Source of the DNA: Colwellia sp.
Lineage (GTDB): Bacteria > Pseudomonadota > Gammaproteobacteria > Enterobacterales > Alteromonadaceae
Assembly (NCBI GenBank): GCA_013215295.1
Contig: JABSOZ010000003.1
Location: forward strand, 124,001-188,000
DNA: 64,000 bases
Reading direction: 5' to 3'
Part shown: in pieces, positions 51,168-61,494 of the stretch
Layout: the number at the start of each line of letters is the position of its first letter
How positions within the stretch are numbered: the first letter of the stretch is position 1
Program-made: the position numbers and the translations under genes
The notes under the pieces: model-generated
What the model was told of the DNA's origin: nothing
Database searches by the model: none
The model's input: only the letters and a program-made list of their open reading frames with translations

Positions 51168-52571
51168 TTACTTATCTATTCTTCGATAAAAAGCACTACG
51201 GCTTAATCCTAGAGATTTTGCTGCTTTTATAGCATTACCATTAAAGTGTTTTAATCGATGATCAATAATATCTAATTCAAGTGATGCTAACGTTGGTAAT
51301 TCACCTTTGGTATCAATATTACCTGAAACTTCACTCGTTGTCGGTTCACAAGAAGACCTCGCAACGGTCGGTAAACCTAAATCAGCCAATTCAATGATAC
51401 TTTGCTGACACAGTATTTTTGCTCGTTCGATCACATGGCTTAATTCTCGAATATTTCCAGGCCAAGGGTAGTTTTTTAGCGCGCGTTGTGCTTCTTTACT
51501 GATAATGATTTTATTATCATGGTTAGTTATCGCGTTATTTTTTGAGCGCTTTAAAAAAAAATGAGCCAGCGGGACAATATCATCAAGGCGGTTACGCAGC
51601 GACGGTATTTCAATGGTAATGGTGTTGATACGATATAATAAATCTTTTCGAAAATGAACGTTGTCAACGTCAGCTTCAAGATTTGCATTTGTCGCTGAAA
51701 TGAGCCGAATATTAACTGATTGAGTTTTGTTAGCCCCTACTTTTTCAAACTCACTGTCTTCCAAAACTCTTAAAAGTTTGCCTTGTTGAGAGAATGGCGT
51801 GTTAGCTATTTCATCTAAAAATAGCGTGCCTTTGTCTGCCATTTCAAACCGACCAATACGCGTTGATTTAGCATCGGTAAAGGCTCCTTTGACATGACCA
51901 AACATTTCACTTTCAAAAAGCGTTTCGGTAACCGCGCCCATATTAACTGAGACCAAGTCTGAGTTGTTACGCGTAGAAACGTTGTGGATATAACGGGCAA
52001 ACATGCTTTTACCTGTGCCATTTTCTCCCGTTAATAATATGCTGGCGTCACTTTTAGCAACTTTGTCTATTAGTGCTTTCACTTTTTTCATCGCGTCAGA
52101 TTTTTCGATGATTACGCCCGATTGTTCTTGGTTAACTTGTTGTTGTAATAACTGGTTTTGCTGTTGTAGTTTTTGCGTCTGTTTTTGGCCTTCAGCAAAT
52201 TTGATCTGATTTTTGATTATCGCGATCAAACGGTCATTATCCCAAGGTTTTTGGATAAAATCATTGGCACCATTTTGCATGGTGCTTACCGCCACTTCTA
52301 TGTTCCCCCAGCCAGTCATTACCACTATCGGGGTATCGTCGTCGATTTTTCTAATCGCTTCAATCAACGCCAAACCTTCTTCACCTGAAGTAGTGTCGAG
52401 TGAGTAGTTTAGGTCCATGAGTATGAGGTCAAAACTTTCTTTAGCAATTGAGGCAAGTGCAAACGCTGGTGTTTGCTTTAAGCTAACTTCATAACCTTCA
52501 GAATATAGCAGCATCTTTAGTGCTGATAATATATCTACGTCATCATCAACTAATAGGATTTTTTTACTCAT
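51168..52571 (-). CDS. sigma54-dependent response regulator (NtrC family)
   Basis: Receiver KILLVDDDVDILSALKML; AAA+ TGENGTGKSMFARYIH; GAFTDAKSTRIGRFEMADKGTLFLDEI (GAFTGA variant); Fis HTH; start moved from 52622. Confidence 0.93.
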   Translation of the reverse strand: MSKKILLVDDDVDILSALKMLLYSEGYEVSLKQTPAFALASIAKESFDLILMDLNYSLDTTSGEEGLALIEAIRKIDDDTPIVVMTGWGNIEVAVSTMQNGANDFIQKPWDNDRLIAIIKNQIKFAEGQKQTQKLQQQNQLLQQQVNQEQSGVIIEKSDAMKKVKALIDKVAKSDASILLTGENGTGKSMFARYIHNVSTRNNSDLVSVNMGAVTETLFESEMFGHVKGAFTDAKSTRIGRFEMADKGTLFLDEIANTPFSQQGKLLRVLEDSEFEKVGANKTQSVNIRLISATNANLEADVDNVHFRKDLLYRINTITIEIPSLRNRLDDIVPLAHFFLKRSKNNAITNHDNKIIISKEAQRALKNYPWPGNIRELSHVIERAKILCQQSIIELADLGLPTVARSSCEPTTSEVSGNIDTKGELPTLASLELDIIDHRLKHFNGNAIKAAKSLGLSRSAFYRRIDK

Positions 52572-52622
52572 AGTGTGGTGTATAAGTCCATTTTCAAAGA
52601 TAGGTTTTAAATTAAAACACAA

Positions 52623-52653
52623 AAGATGGTGCTAGATTATTTAGCACCATCTT
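52623..52653. terminator. strong hairpin between ABC permease and response regulator genes
   Basis: AAGATGGTGCTA-GATTATT-TAGCACCATCTT, perfect 12-bp arms, TTTTG follows on minus strand. Confidence 0.75.
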
Positions 52654-52731
52654 GCATGTTATTACGGACAAGTGGTTATCTGTTCTTAAGTGAGTTTATT
52701 AGGATCAAGACAAGCTCGCCACCCTTTTATA

Positions 52732-55188
52732 TTATTCATAATGTAAGGCTTCACTGGGTTCCATTTTCAAAGCACGTTTAGTAGGTAAATAAGTTGCAAT
52801 CATTACAATTGACCCAATAAACATGATAATGGAAAGGGTAATTATTATGAGTATACTCAGGCCGTTATTAAAAAGCTGTAATATTGCAAAGCCTAAAAAG
52901 CATCCTGCAAAGACTCCGGGAAACCCTCCCCATAATAATTGCTTCAGCCCAGTAGTCATGAACTCTTTTATAATAAGATCTTCGTCTGCGCCAAGCGCTT
53001 GTTTAACGCCTATTTCTTGTGTGCGTTGATTAATGGTATTTGACATTACGCCATAAATTCCACTCCCTGCCAATATAACCGCAGCTAAACCGCAAAGTAA
53101 CGTTAATGAACTAACAAACTTTAAGGGTGCTGCCATTCTTTCAATACCTTGGTTATAGGTTTCTATGCGGTACGCAGGTAACTGAGCATCTATGGATTTT
53201 AGTGTTGCTCGTAATTGACGAATAGTGGCTGAATTATCCGTTTGAACGCGCATCGCTATGCTTATTGTCCCTTTAGGTACCTGTGAGTATGGTCGAAACA
53301 CTGAAGGTATTTTAGCGTAAATATCATCACCTTGAGCGGTATGTGCAACTACTCCTACAATTGTTAGCCAGTCTTGAGGTTTTCCATTTTCAGAGATTAA
53401 TCTGAAACGCCTCCCTAGAGAAGACTGTGTGCCAAAATGACGTTCTGCAAAGCTTTGGGTAATTACCGCTGTGTATTTTTCTAATCCTTCATCGCTGCTG
53501 TTAAAATATCTACCATGATGTAATTTGACCCCTAACTTTTTTAACGATCCTATGGTGGTTGATATGTTATTCGCCTTTGGATATTGCTCGTTATTTTTTT
53601 GGGTATACTCTTTCCCTTCTATTTCAAAGAGGGCAGTATCTGCACGAAAGCCAGGCAACTTCTTAGATATCATCACGTCACCAATATTTGATGAATTTTC
53701 AAGGCGAGAAGTAAGTGTTTTGGCAAACAATACCCTACTCGCTTTAGTTGGATAGTCGGTATCGGATAAAATAACCTTAGCGACGATGGTATTGTCTGTG
53801 TCTGCGCCAATATTTATATTTCGTTCAATATAAGATGCAACCGTTAAGGATACTGCCGATATTAATACCGTCATAGAAATAAATATTTCACTCATAACAA
53901 GTAATTTATTTATTCGACCAGACTTTTTACTTGTAGCTCCTCTTGTGCCATCACGTAAAACGCCATTAAAATCTTCAGCAGAATTTTTCCATGCAGGTAA
54001 TAATCCGGTGACGACTATCGAGCAGATAACAAACAGGAAAAATAGCGATAGGGTAAAGTTGTCAAGACCGAACTCCCACCAGAAAGGAAGAGGGTCAGTA
54101 AAAAATGTCGCGGTAATTTTTTGTGTAACCTGTAAACCCCACGCCATCACTAATAACCCTATTAATCCACCTAGGCTACATATAATGATGCTTTCCCACA
54201 GCATTTGACTTATTAGTCGTGAACGAGGGGCGCCTAAAGCAACGCGTATGGCTGTTTCTTTACGTCGTTCAACCGCTCTGGAAAGTAATAAGTTACCCAC
54301 GTTGATGGATGCTAAGATAAAAACTAATAAAGCGACGATTAACATAGTGTAAATAATCACGTCGCCATCTTGAACATTTGCCCACGGGATACTAGTGATA
54401 TAAGCGCCAATGCCATGATTGGTTTGCGGGTAATTTTGTTCTATTCGTTGCATGATAAGATCTAGCTGGCGATTAACATCTTCTATAGACGTGCCTTCGT
54501 CAAGATGGGCGAGACCATAAATAGGTTCTGCCTGACCACGTGTTAGTTGCGTCGGATGTTGTTTTATCGGCAGCCAAAGATCTGCACTGTCAGGAAACGC
54601 ATAACCTTGCGGCATTACGCCAATGATTTCATGATTAACACCATTAATAAGTATAAGCTTACCAATGATATTTTTATCACCAGCATAGATGTTTTTCCAT
54701 AAATCAAAACTTATGAGGGTAATCGCTTCGGTGCCTGGTTGATTTTCAGCATCACTAAATTCTCGTCCTAATATAGGGGGAGTACGTGTTAATTCGAAGA
54801 AATTCGGCGCTATTAATATCGCTTTGTAACGTCTAGCCCCGTCATTACCTGCAACATTAACGGCAGTATCGTAATAGAGGCTAAATTCAGAAACACCTTG
54901 AAGTTGTTTTTTTATTTCAAAGTAATCATGGCTATTTAATCTATTTTGGTTGTGATAGCCATTTTCTGAACCGCTGAAAATAACCAGCGAACCACCATCG
55001 GTAAAAGGAAGATCTTTGAATAAAATGGTATTAAGGAATGAAAACATAAAAACACTTAAGCCGATCCCTGCGGCCATTACCAAGGTGGTTAAAATGGTAA
55101 AGCTGGGTTTTTTAGCTAATAAACGCATTGCATAGCTAATGTCTTGTAGTACTGTCGAATACATCATATTTAGCTCTTTATGCCGCAT
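52732..55188 (-). CDS. ABC transporter permease (MacB/FtsX, ADOP-like)
   Basis: Two FtsX-like TM modules; NVGNLLLSRAVERRKETAIRVALGAPRSRLI and RTQEIGVKQALGADEDLI. Confidence 0.92.
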   Translation of the reverse strand: MRHKELNMMYSTVLQDISYAMRLLAKKPSFTILTTLVMAAGIGLSVFMFSFLNTILFKDLPFTDGGSLVIFSGSENGYHNQNRLNSHDYFEIKKQLQGVSEFSLYYDTAVNVAGNDGARRYKAILIAPNFFELTRTPPILGREFSDAENQPGTEAITLISFDLWKNIYAGDKNIIGKLILINGVNHEIIGVMPQGYAFPDSADLWLPIKQHPTQLTRGQAEPIYGLAHLDEGTSIEDVNRQLDLIMQRIEQNYPQTNHGIGAYITSIPWANVQDGDVIIYTMLIVALLVFILASINVGNLLLSRAVERRKETAIRVALGAPRSRLISQMLWESIIICSLGGLIGLLVMAWGLQVTQKITATFFTDPLPFWWEFGLDNFTLSLFFLFVICSIVVTGLLPAWKNSAEDFNGVLRDGTRGATSKKSGRINKLLVMSEIFISMTVLISAVSLTVASYIERNINIGADTDNTIVAKVILSDTDYPTKASRVLFAKTLTSRLENSSNIGDVMISKKLPGFRADTALFEIEGKEYTQKNNEQYPKANNISTTIGSLKKLGVKLHHGRYFNSSDEGLEKYTAVITQSFAERHFGTQSSLGRRFRLISENGKPQDWLTIVGVVAHTAQGDDIYAKIPSVFRPYSQVPKGTISIAMRVQTDNSATIRQLRATLKSIDAQLPAYRIETYNQGIERMAAPLKFVSSLTLLCGLAAVILAGSGIYGVMSNTINQRTQEIGVKQALGADEDLIIKEFMTTGLKQLLWGGFPGVFAGCFLGFAILQLFNNGLSILIIITLSIIMFIGSIVMIATYLPTKRALKMEPSEALHYE

Positions 55189-55918
55189 CAGTTTGATGCG
55201 TGTTTATATGGTTTAGGTTTGTCTGGTTGTTATTTTTATCAGCGATAATTTGACCGTCTAAAATATCAATGCTTCGAGTTGCTCTTTTTGCTGAACGAGG
55301 ATCATGAGTTACCATGCAAATGGTTGTTCCTTCTTTATGCAATAGGTCTAATAAAGTCATAATCGTTTCAGCATTTTCTGAATCCAAGTTTCCGGTGGGT
55401 TCATCTGCAAGTATAATGGAAGGGTTGCCCGCAATAGCTCTAGCGATTGCAACTCTTTGTTGCTGCCCACCTGACAGTTGTGATGGAAAATGATTTGCTC
55501 TGTGTTCCATATTGACTTTCTTCAATGAAGATAGCACGAATTGTTCACGTTCATTTTTAGTCAGGTCCTTTCGGTAACTTAAGGGTAAGTTTACATTTTC
55601 TTCAACAGTAAGATCACTGATCAAATTAAAAGACTGAAAAATAAAACCAATGTCTTTATTGCGGATGCGAGCGCGTTCTTTTTTTGAAATACCAGATACA
55701 TCATGAGCGAGTAATTGATAAATGCCACTATTGCTGGTATCAAGCAGACCTATTAAATTGAGTAAAGTCGATTTACCACATCCTGACGGGCCAGATATTG
55801 AAACATACTCACCTTTATTAATGACCAGTGAAATATTGCTTAGGGCATGAGTTTCTACTTCGTCAGTGTAAAATACTTTATTAACATCATTTAATCTAAT
55901 TAATATATTGCTCATCAT
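55178..55918 (-). CDS. ABC transporter ATP-binding protein (MacB/LolD type)
   Basis: SGPSGCGKSTLLNLIGLLDTSNSG...LSGGQQQRVAIARAIAGNPSIILADEPTGNLDS. Confidence 0.95.
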   Translation of the reverse strand: MMSNILIRLNDVNKVFYTDEVETHALSNISLVINKGEYVSISGPSGCGKSTLLNLIGLLDTSNSGIYQLLAHDVSGISKKERARIRNKDIGFIFQSFNLISDLTVEENVNLPLSYRKDLTKNEREQFVLSSLKKVNMEHRANHFPSQLSGGQQQRVAIARAIAGNPSIILADEPTGNLDSENAETIMTLLDLLHKEGTTICMVTHDPRSAKRATRSIDILDGQIIADKNNNQTNLNHINTHQTDAA

Positions 55919-55946
55919 TTATTCCTTGTCGATGATTGTTTATTGT

Positions 55947-57209
55947 CTAGTTAATTCTAATTTTTTCGTAGTTATCCCAATCAGTTGGATCTGAAATTAT
56001 AATTTTTTCTCCGATGTTAAGGCCCTCGACAATCTGTATCTGATTCACCGAGCCTTTACCTAATTTTACCTGAATGCGCTCTGCGAAATTACCATCGAGA
56101 CTTATTCTATAAAGTGATGCAGTGCTTTGGCTTTGCGAAAATAGCGGACGGCTAACAAATAGGGTATCAATGATTTTTGTGGTAATTATTTCACCATCTA
56201 CCGTTAGATCGGGTCTTGCATCTTTGGGTAACGGGCTGTTAAATATTACGTCGACCTGAACAAAACCATTAACGACAGCGGGGTCAATTCTGGATACGAT
56301 CCCCTTAACCTTATCGTTCCGCGTATCAATCATTACACTTTGACCTACGGCGACTTCGCGGATCTGAAGTTCTGGTATTTGTATCTCTGCGATTAAATCA
56401 TTTTGTTGTGCGAGTTTTGCAATGTTGCCACCTATTACTACTCGTTGCCCAGCAGACAATGGGATATCTTGCACTACACTGTTTATGCTGGCATAAACCT
56501 TTAGTGCGTTTACCTGTTGTTGTGCACGTTCTAACGTTTTTTGCATTTTTTCTAATCGGGCTGTTCTAGCATCGTTTTGCGCGATAATAATTTCTGCCAT
56601 CTTCTCTAATCGCGCTTGTTGAATAACCCAACGTTTTTTTAGTTGAATAGCTTCTAAACGTGTTTGCTGGTACTCAATTTGAGAAACGGTACCTGTGCTT
56701 TTTAGGAATAACTTCGTTTGTGCATCTAACTTTAACTTCTTACTTTCATAATTTAGTTGTGCATCTAGCACAACCGATTTTTGATCGAGTAGCATTGATT
56801 CTTGAACAACTCGACTGGCTTTGCTTTCTGAGGTTTTTGCGCGCAACTCCCATTTAGTTTCTTCTAATGACTGCACTAACAAAGGATTGCTGAGTTCTAC
56901 AATTAGGTCTCCTTGCTTCACTATCTTGCCGGGTTTAACGAGGACGCGTTCAACTCGAGCATCTACACTGGCAGATAACCACTGAATATTATTGGGCACC
57001 AATACACCTGTCCCACGAACCGATACTAAAAATTCACCACGCTTTACGTCGTCGAATACTAAGAAGTCACCATCGACAACAAAGTCTGCCTCTGACAAAA
57101 ATTGTAAATAGTTTAAGGCGACAAATACTGTACTCACCGCAACAAGCCATGGCCAATAGCGCTTTATTATTGAAGGTGACTTTTTTGCTATTGCTATATC
57201 CAAGTTCAT
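55947..57209 (-). CDS. HlyD/MacA-like periplasmic adaptor
   Basis: Single TM, coiled-coil hairpin, VRGTGVLVPNNIQWLSASVDARVERVLVKPGKIVKQGDLIVELSNP. Confidence 0.92.
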   Translation of the reverse strand: MNLDIAIAKKSPSIIKRYWPWLVAVSTVFVALNYLQFLSEADFVVDGDFLVFDDVKRGEFLVSVRGTGVLVPNNIQWLSASVDARVERVLVKPGKIVKQGDLIVELSNPLLVQSLEETKWELRAKTSESKASRVVQESMLLDQKSVVLDAQLNYESKKLKLDAQTKLFLKSTGTVSQIEYQQTRLEAIQLKKRWVIQQARLEKMAEIIIAQNDARTARLEKMQKTLERAQQQVNALKVYASINSVVQDIPLSAGQRVVIGGNIAKLAQQNDLIAEIQIPELQIREVAVGQSVMIDTRNDKVKGIVSRIDPAVVNGFVQVDVIFNSPLPKDARPDLTVDGEIITTKIIDTLFVSRPLFSQSQSTASLYRISLDGNFAERIQVKLGKGSVNQIQIVEGLNIGEKIIISDPTDWDNYEKIRIN

Positions 57210-57264
57210 CTCTCACTTTTACGTTTCGGCTAATTTTTATCGAACACTGTCAACTAATGAGAAA

Positions 57265-57280
57265 GCAGTATATATGCCAA
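57265..57280 (-). promoter_or_regulatory. sigma54 -24/-12 promoter
   Basis: Minus strand TTGGCATATATACTGC with exact GG-N10-GC, about 55 nt upstream of the efflux adaptor start. Confidence 0.7.
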
Positions 57281-57627
57281 ATAACTAACACCTTGATATT
57301 AAAGGTTTATGTAAAGTTTTATGTAGGCGGTTTTTCATGATCCCATTTTTGGTACAGACAAATTTACTTTAAATCCCATAATTGGGATTTTAATAAGTAT
57401 TAAGCTAAAAACTATGAGGTAAATAGCTAAAGCATTAATAGACTTTGCATGGAATAAAATGAGTTTTCGTTAGGCAAACATATAACCGTTCAATTTAGGT
57501 GTTTTTTCTCGTAATTGATGTTATTTGGAATTATTTTGCGTATTTTGTGTTTTATTTGGTTTTTCGTTACTGCTGTTTGGTTTTTTGTTAGAATTGTTTT
57601 GTCGAAACAACCCGCGAGATAAATATC

Positions 57628-59193
57628 ATGTCACTTGAAAATCATTTCCTTCCCTTTAGAAATAATATTATTGGTCAGTCTTTAACACATGAAATTAATG
57701 GCCAGAAATTAGATATTGTCTATGCGGATTGGACAGCAAGTGGCAGGCTTTATGCCCCTATTGAAAATTATATTACTAACACCTTAGGTCCTTTTGTCGC
57801 GAATACGCATACAGAAACCAATTTAACGGGTTGTGCGATGACCCATGCTTATCATGATGCGCAACAAATAATAAAACATCATGTAAATGCTTGTGATAAT
57901 GACGTATTAATTACCGCGGATGCAGGAATGACCGGTGTTATTAATAAGTTTCAACGTATTTTAGGTCTGCGTATTCCTGAACGTATGCAAGATCAAGTTA
58001 AGTTTGATGACTGTGATAAACCCGTCGTTTTCATCACGCATATGGAGCATCATTCAAATCAAACTACATGGTATGAGTGTGATGTAACTTTAGAAATTGT
58101 TGACCCTGATAGCAACGGTTTACCGTCGTTAGATCATTTGAAGTTATTGCTTGAAAAGTATCAAGATCGAAAAGTAAAAATAGGTTCATTTTCATCATGT
58201 TCAAATGTTACGGGCATTAAAACGCCTTATTATCAATTAGCAGAAATAATGCACGAGCAGGGTGGTTTATGTTTTGTCGATTTTGCTTGTTCAGCACCTT
58301 ATGTTGATATTGATATGCACCCAACAAACCCCAAGCAATCGTTAGACGCTATATTCTTTTCTCCCCATAAATTTCTTGGGGGCCCGGGTAGTTCAGGTGT
58401 GCTTATTTTCAATAAAGCACTCTATAAAAATAAAGTGCCAGATCACCCAGGTGGCGGAACAGTAACGTGGACAAATCCATGGGGAGAGCATAGTTTTTTC
58501 AATAATATTGAAATGCGTGAAGATGGCGGAACGCCCGGGTTTTTACAATGTATTCGTACCGCGTTAGCGATCAAAGTAAAGAACGCCATGGGTGTTGATA
58601 ATATTATCGCCCGTGAAAAAGAAATTACTGGTTATGTGATGGGCGAATTAGCAAAAAATGACAAAGTCGTCATGTTAGAAGAAAATATTAGAGACCGCTT
58701 GGCCATTGTTTCTTTTTATATACCTAATGTTCATTATAATTTAGTGGTACGTTTACTTAATGATAAATTTGGCGTGCAAACGCGTGGTGGTTGTTCATGT
58801 GCAGGAACTTACGGCCATATTTTACTGAATGTTGATCACGACACATCAAATAAGATCACTGAAAAGATCAACAGGGGTGATTACGCTGAAAAGCCCGGTT
58901 GGATACGTGCATCGTTTCATCCCACTACTTCTGATAAAGAAGTTAAATTCATTGTTGATGCGATTAATCAAGTCACGATAAATATTACTGAGTGGGCAAA
59001 TGAATATCGTTTTAATCCGGCAACGGGTGATTTTGAACATAAAAATGCTTCGGTTGAATATCCAAGTCTCACCGACTTTCAACCCTTAGCGCTTGCTGAT
59101 ATTGAAGTAAAACAGACTGAAAAAGATCTTCATATAGTGAGTGACCCTGAAATTAATAAGTCACCTTCATTACTCAAGAAAATATTTGGCTAA
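57628..59193 (+). CDS. class V aminotransferase-fold PLP enzyme
   Basis: FFSPHKFLGGPGSSGVLIF PLP lysine motif; QTRGGCSCAGTYGH. Confidence 0.9.
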   Translation: MSLENHFLPFRNNIIGQSLTHEINGQKLDIVYADWTASGRLYAPIENYITNTLGPFVANTHTETNLTGCAMTHAYHDAQQIIKHHVNACDNDVLITADAGMTGVINKFQRILGLRIPERMQDQVKFDDCDKPVVFITHMEHHSNQTTWYECDVTLEIVDPDSNGLPSLDHLKLLLEKYQDRKVKIGSFSSCSNVTGIKTPYYQLAEIMHEQGGLCFVDFACSAPYVDIDMHPTNPKQSLDAIFFSPHKFLGGPGSSGVLIFNKALYKNKVPDHPGGGTVTWTNPWGEHSFFNNIEMREDGGTPGFLQCIRTALAIKVKNAMGVDNIIAREKEITGYVMGELAKNDKVVMLEENIRDRLAIVSFYIPNVHYNLVVRLLNDKFGVQTRGGCSCAGTYGHILLNVDHDTSNKITEKINRGDYAEKPGWIRASFHPTTSDKEVKFIVDAINQVTINITEWANEYRFNPATGDFEHKNASVEYPSLTDFQPLALADIEVKQTEKDLHIVSDPEINKSPSLLKKIFG

Positions 59194-59224
59194 TATTTAC
59201 CTCGCTTAAATACGGTGGAAATGA

Positions 59225-59839
59225 TCATTTTTCAAAGTGAATGATCATTTCTGCGGCAACGCAATGACATTCATTTTCACAAGCTGGGCATTGATAACCT
59301 TGTTTACTTATTTCATTCCAGCGTTCAGCGTGATCTTTTACTAATATACCGCCACATTTAGTAAAATATTTAACTGCACTATTACCTGGGCTTTGTCTCC
59401 ATAAATGGCTAACACCAGCGACTGCACCTTGCTTAATAGCTGCTTTAGTTGATAGCTTGAGTAAGTGACTACCCACACCATAGCCACGGTAATTCTCATC
59501 TACGGTATTACATTTAAAGTAACAGACTTTATCAGCAGGAAGTTGCCATAATTCAGGACTACACCACTCATCTATTTTCCATTGATTAACAGAATAGGTT
59601 AATCGAAAACCAATAAGTATATTTTCAAAATAAGCGACAAAATTAGCATTTACTACTGATGAGTCTTGCTGTTTAGTTAAGCCTTTTGCATACCAATCCA
59701 ATATAATGTTGTTATCAATATAACCAGCACCATGCACCGCAGTACCTAAAGCAATGATAGCTGAGAAATCTTTAGGTAACATTTCACGATAAGTTACTTG
59801 AACTTGTTTTTCTTCGATATTTTTTTTCATTTTAGACAT
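59225..59839 (-). CDS. GNAT family N-acetyltransferase
   Basis: CNTVDENYRGYGVGSHLLKLSTKAAIKQGA acetyl-CoA motif. Confidence 0.8.
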   Translation of the reverse strand: MSKMKKNIEEKQVQVTYREMLPKDFSAIIALGTAVHGAGYIDNNIILDWYAKGLTKQQDSSVVNANFVAYFENILIGFRLTYSVNQWKIDEWCSPELWQLPADKVCYFKCNTVDENYRGYGVGSHLLKLSTKAAIKQGAVAGVSHLWRQSPGNSAVKYFTKCGGILVKDHAERWNEISKQGYQCPACENECHCVAAEMIIHFEK

Positions 59840-59936
59840 TCATTTAAATAAAATATTTTTAATCATTCAGCTTAGCAAATTTTTTATAAATGGGGTAAGG
59901 TTTATCTGATTCTCTCCATTAAAGTAACCTTAAAAA

Positions 59937-61307
59937 ATGTACGATCCTTTACACGATAAATCTCCAGGTTGTGGCGTAGCATATCCACAAAGTTATTGGG
60001 CTGAAAATGCCGATATACAAAATAATGCACCAACGAGCGATGGACAAATTAGTCAAGACTTAGACGTTGATGTGGCAATTATTGGCGCTGGCTATACTGG
60101 CCTTTCTTGTGCACTTCATTTAGCGCGCGAACATGGCATTAAAGCGCATGTGTTAGAAGCAAATCAAACTGCTTGGGGTTGCAGTGGCAGAAATGCTGGC
60201 TTTATTCTTAAGTCTTCAGGCCGTAAATCTTATAGCGATATGGCAAAGAAATGGGGTGAAGAAGTGATGCGCGGCATTTATGATGAAATGTGCGATGGCG
60301 TAGCAACGGTAAAGTCACTGATCGCTGAAGGCATTGATTGCGACGTGCAAGAACGCGGATTTTTAAAGGTCGCTCATAAGCCGAGTAAGTTAGCCGAACT
60401 AATTAAACAAGCAGAACTCCAACAAAAAACGTTTTCCGGTATTAAAAATAGTGAAGTAGAGATTTTGACGAGAAATGAAGTTCGTCAACAATACATGGAC
60501 GATAAAAATGCATATGGTGCAATTCGTTATAAAGACGGTTTTGGCTTAAACCCGCTGAAACTTGCATGGGGATATCAACGTTTAGCACGGGAAGCTGGCG
60601 CTAAAGTACATACAAGCTCTCCAGTGTTAGACGTTTTAGATGAAGGAAACCAACAAAAATTAGTGACACCTAAGGGTGTGGTTACTGCAAAAAAAGTCGT
60701 GATCGCGACCAATGGTTATACCCCAAAAGGTTTTCATTCATTGATAACAGACCGAACATTACCGGTACTTTCACAAATCATTGTTACTGAGCCATTATCA
60801 GAACAACAATTAGCTGATTGCAATTTCTTAACGTCGAATGTAGTGATGGATACACGCGCACTAAAATACTATTACCGTAAGTTACCTGACAACCGCATTT
60901 TGTTTGGTGGTCGTGGTGCAATTACGGGTAAATCTGCTGACGATCCTTATTACGCTCAGCGTTTATTAGCGGTGTTAAAAACAAGCTTTCCACCTTTGCA
61001 AAATTTGAAGTATCAATATGCTTGGTCTGGCTGGATTTGTATGGCGCTAGATGACTTACCGCATATCTATCAAAATAAGAACAAGAGTGTATTTTATAGC
61101 ATGGGTTATTGTGGCTCTGGTGTGTCATTTTCTGTGCAAGCGGGTAAACGTTTAGCTGAGAAAGTTGCTGAAAAGGCGATTGATCCAAAAATCGAAAACC
61201 TGCCTTTATATAATTGTGAACTACCCAAGTTTCCGTTTGCGCCATTAAGACGTGTCGGGCAATGGGGCTACTTTCATTATGGCAAAATAAAAGACGAGTG
61301 GTTTTAG
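59937..61307 (+). CDS. FAD-dependent oxidoreductase (DAO/PuuB-like)
   Basis: VDVAIIGAGYTGLSCALHLAREHGI...GCSGRNAGFIL. Confidence 0.92.
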   Translation: MYDPLHDKSPGCGVAYPQSYWAENADIQNNAPTSDGQISQDLDVDVAIIGAGYTGLSCALHLAREHGIKAHVLEANQTAWGCSGRNAGFILKSSGRKSYSDMAKKWGEEVMRGIYDEMCDGVATVKSLIAEGIDCDVQERGFLKVAHKPSKLAELIKQAELQQKTFSGIKNSEVEILTRNEVRQQYMDDKNAYGAIRYKDGFGLNPLKLAWGYQRLAREAGAKVHTSSPVLDVLDEGNQQKLVTPKGVVTAKKVVIATNGYTPKGFHSLITDRTLPVLSQIIVTEPLSEQQLADCNFLTSNVVMDTRALKYYYRKLPDNRILFGGRGAITGKSADDPYYAQRLLAVLKTSFPPLQNLKYQYAWSGWICMALDDLPHIYQNKNKSVFYSMGYCGSGVSFSVQAGKRLAEKVAEKAIDPKIENLPLYNCELPKFPFAPLRRVGQWGYFHYGKIKDEWF

Positions 61308-61403
61308 CGACGAGTGTCAGCTTCTTTTACAAAATTTATTTCTATGAAATTTCACCTTGGTTAAAAATAAATAAGTAATTGATAAATATAATATATATAT
61401 GTA

Positions 61404-61419
61404 AGGCTTGATTTTTGCA
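61404..61419 (+). promoter_or_regulatory. sigma54-like -24/-12 promoter upstream of PEP-CTERM gene
   Basis: AGGCTTGATTTTTGCA with exact GG-N10-GC and TTGCA -12 element. Confidence 0.6.
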
Positions 61420-61494
61420 TTGATGTCTAATAATGATGAATTTACCTTCCTGCAGACTAAGAAGTAACAGCATAGGAAATAGGAAATAGCTAAC

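Noticed and set aside
59218-59253. Duplicated AATGATCATTT motif
   Set aside because: Partly coding end of the GNAT gene; short AT-rich palindrome, likely chance
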